Shown: piece by piece, positions 7,244 to 7,337 of the stretch
Position numbering within the stretch: position 1 is the stretch's first letter
Layout: each line of letters opens with the position of its first letter
NCBI GenBank assembly: GCA_016293645.1
Contig: JAEDDW010000084.1
Location: forward strand, 1-7,337
Direction of reading: 5' to 3'
DNA: 7,337 nucleotides
DNA from: Treponema sp.
Lineage (GTDB): Bacteria > Spirochaetota > Spirochaetia > Treponematales > Treponemataceae
Notes under the pieces: generated by a model
Databases searched by the model: none
What the model saw: the letters and a program-made list of their open reading frames with translations, nothing else
Told to the model about the DNA's origin: nothing
Position numbers and translations under genes: made by a program

Positions 7244-7260
7244 TTGATGGGGACGTCCAC

Positions 7261-7337
7261 CTGTCAGGGGCATTGAGCCTTGTCGAAATGACCATTCTAC
7301 TAATTGCGGCTTCGACTACGCTCAGCCATCCTGACAG
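7261..7337. repeat. 77-bp imperfect inverted repeat, REP/MITE-like
   Basis: Two 27-nt arms (7261-7287 and 7311-7337) are inverted copies separated by a 23-nt loop. The outer 8 bases match perfectly (CTGTCAGG / CCTGACAG). A 4-nt unpaired block follows on each side. The inner parts TTGAGCCTTGTCGAA and TTCGACTACGCTCAG pair at 12 of 15 positions plus one wobble. In all, 20 of 27 positions form Watson-Crick pairs. The core TGAGC-N3-GTCGAA is of the kind seen in dispersed palindromic repeats of several bacterial groups. No transposase is present. The element lies upstream of the operon promoter and ends exactly at the window end, so its true right boundary is unknown. Confidence 0.7.

Noticed and set aside
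7221..7246. AT-rich hairpin (ATCAA...TTGAT) followed by eight T on the minus strand, terminator-like
   Set aside because: The stem is only 5 A/T-rich pairs, too weak for an intrinsic terminator; the T-rich stretch is better read as upstream promoter sequence.

Overview
The window carries six genes, all on the minus strand and tightly packed. Read in the direction of transcription (high to low coordinates) they are rsgA, a phoH-family ATPase gene, a membrane HD-hydrolase gene of the 7TM-HD (PgpH/YqfF) type, ybeY, a corC/tlyC-type CBS-domain gene and a gene for an exported TPR-repeat protein. The first five abut or overlap: rsgA and phoH are 3 nt apart, phoH and the HD gene overlap by 14-20 nt, the HD gene and ybeY share ATGA, and ybeY and corC overlap by about 14 nt. 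The TPR gene starts 42 nt after the corC stop. This looks like one operon driven from a promoter at about 7215-7243.

No taxonomic marker is present, so the organism is inferred. A soluble TlyC/CorC protein beside YbeY, followed by a large exported TPR protein, together with moderate GC and frequent Lys/Glu-rich sequence, fits a spirochaete, most likely a Treponema-like host-associated species (moderate confidence). The order phoH - 7TM-HD - ybeY is the one known from Firmicutes (phoH-yqfF-ybeY). The order phoH - ybeY - corC is the one known from Proteobacteria (ybeZ-ybeY-ybeX). The window combines the two.

The common theme is maturation of the small ribosomal subunit plus membrane or envelope functions. 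RsgA is the late 30S-assembly GTPase, YbeY is the metal-dependent endoribonuclease linked to 16S rRNA 3' processing, and PhoH is its usual ATPase partner. The HD protein has an intact metal-binding HD site and probably cleaves a cyclic dinucleotide (c-di-AMP in characterised relatives), but its extracellular region is unusually short. CorC/TlyC and the TPR protein are less certain in function.

The only non-coding stretch is 7200-7337. It holds a compact promoter with the -10 box 15 nt from the rsgA start codon, and then a 77-bp imperfect inverted repeat that runs exactly to the window end. That repeat resembles a REP/MITE-like dispersed element. I see no RNA genes, CRISPR array, phage genes or complete mobile element. 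The core genes are ordinary housekeeping genes, and I do not find a clearly new system here; the best leads are the terminal repeat, the near-leaderless promoter and the reduced sensor region of the HD protein.
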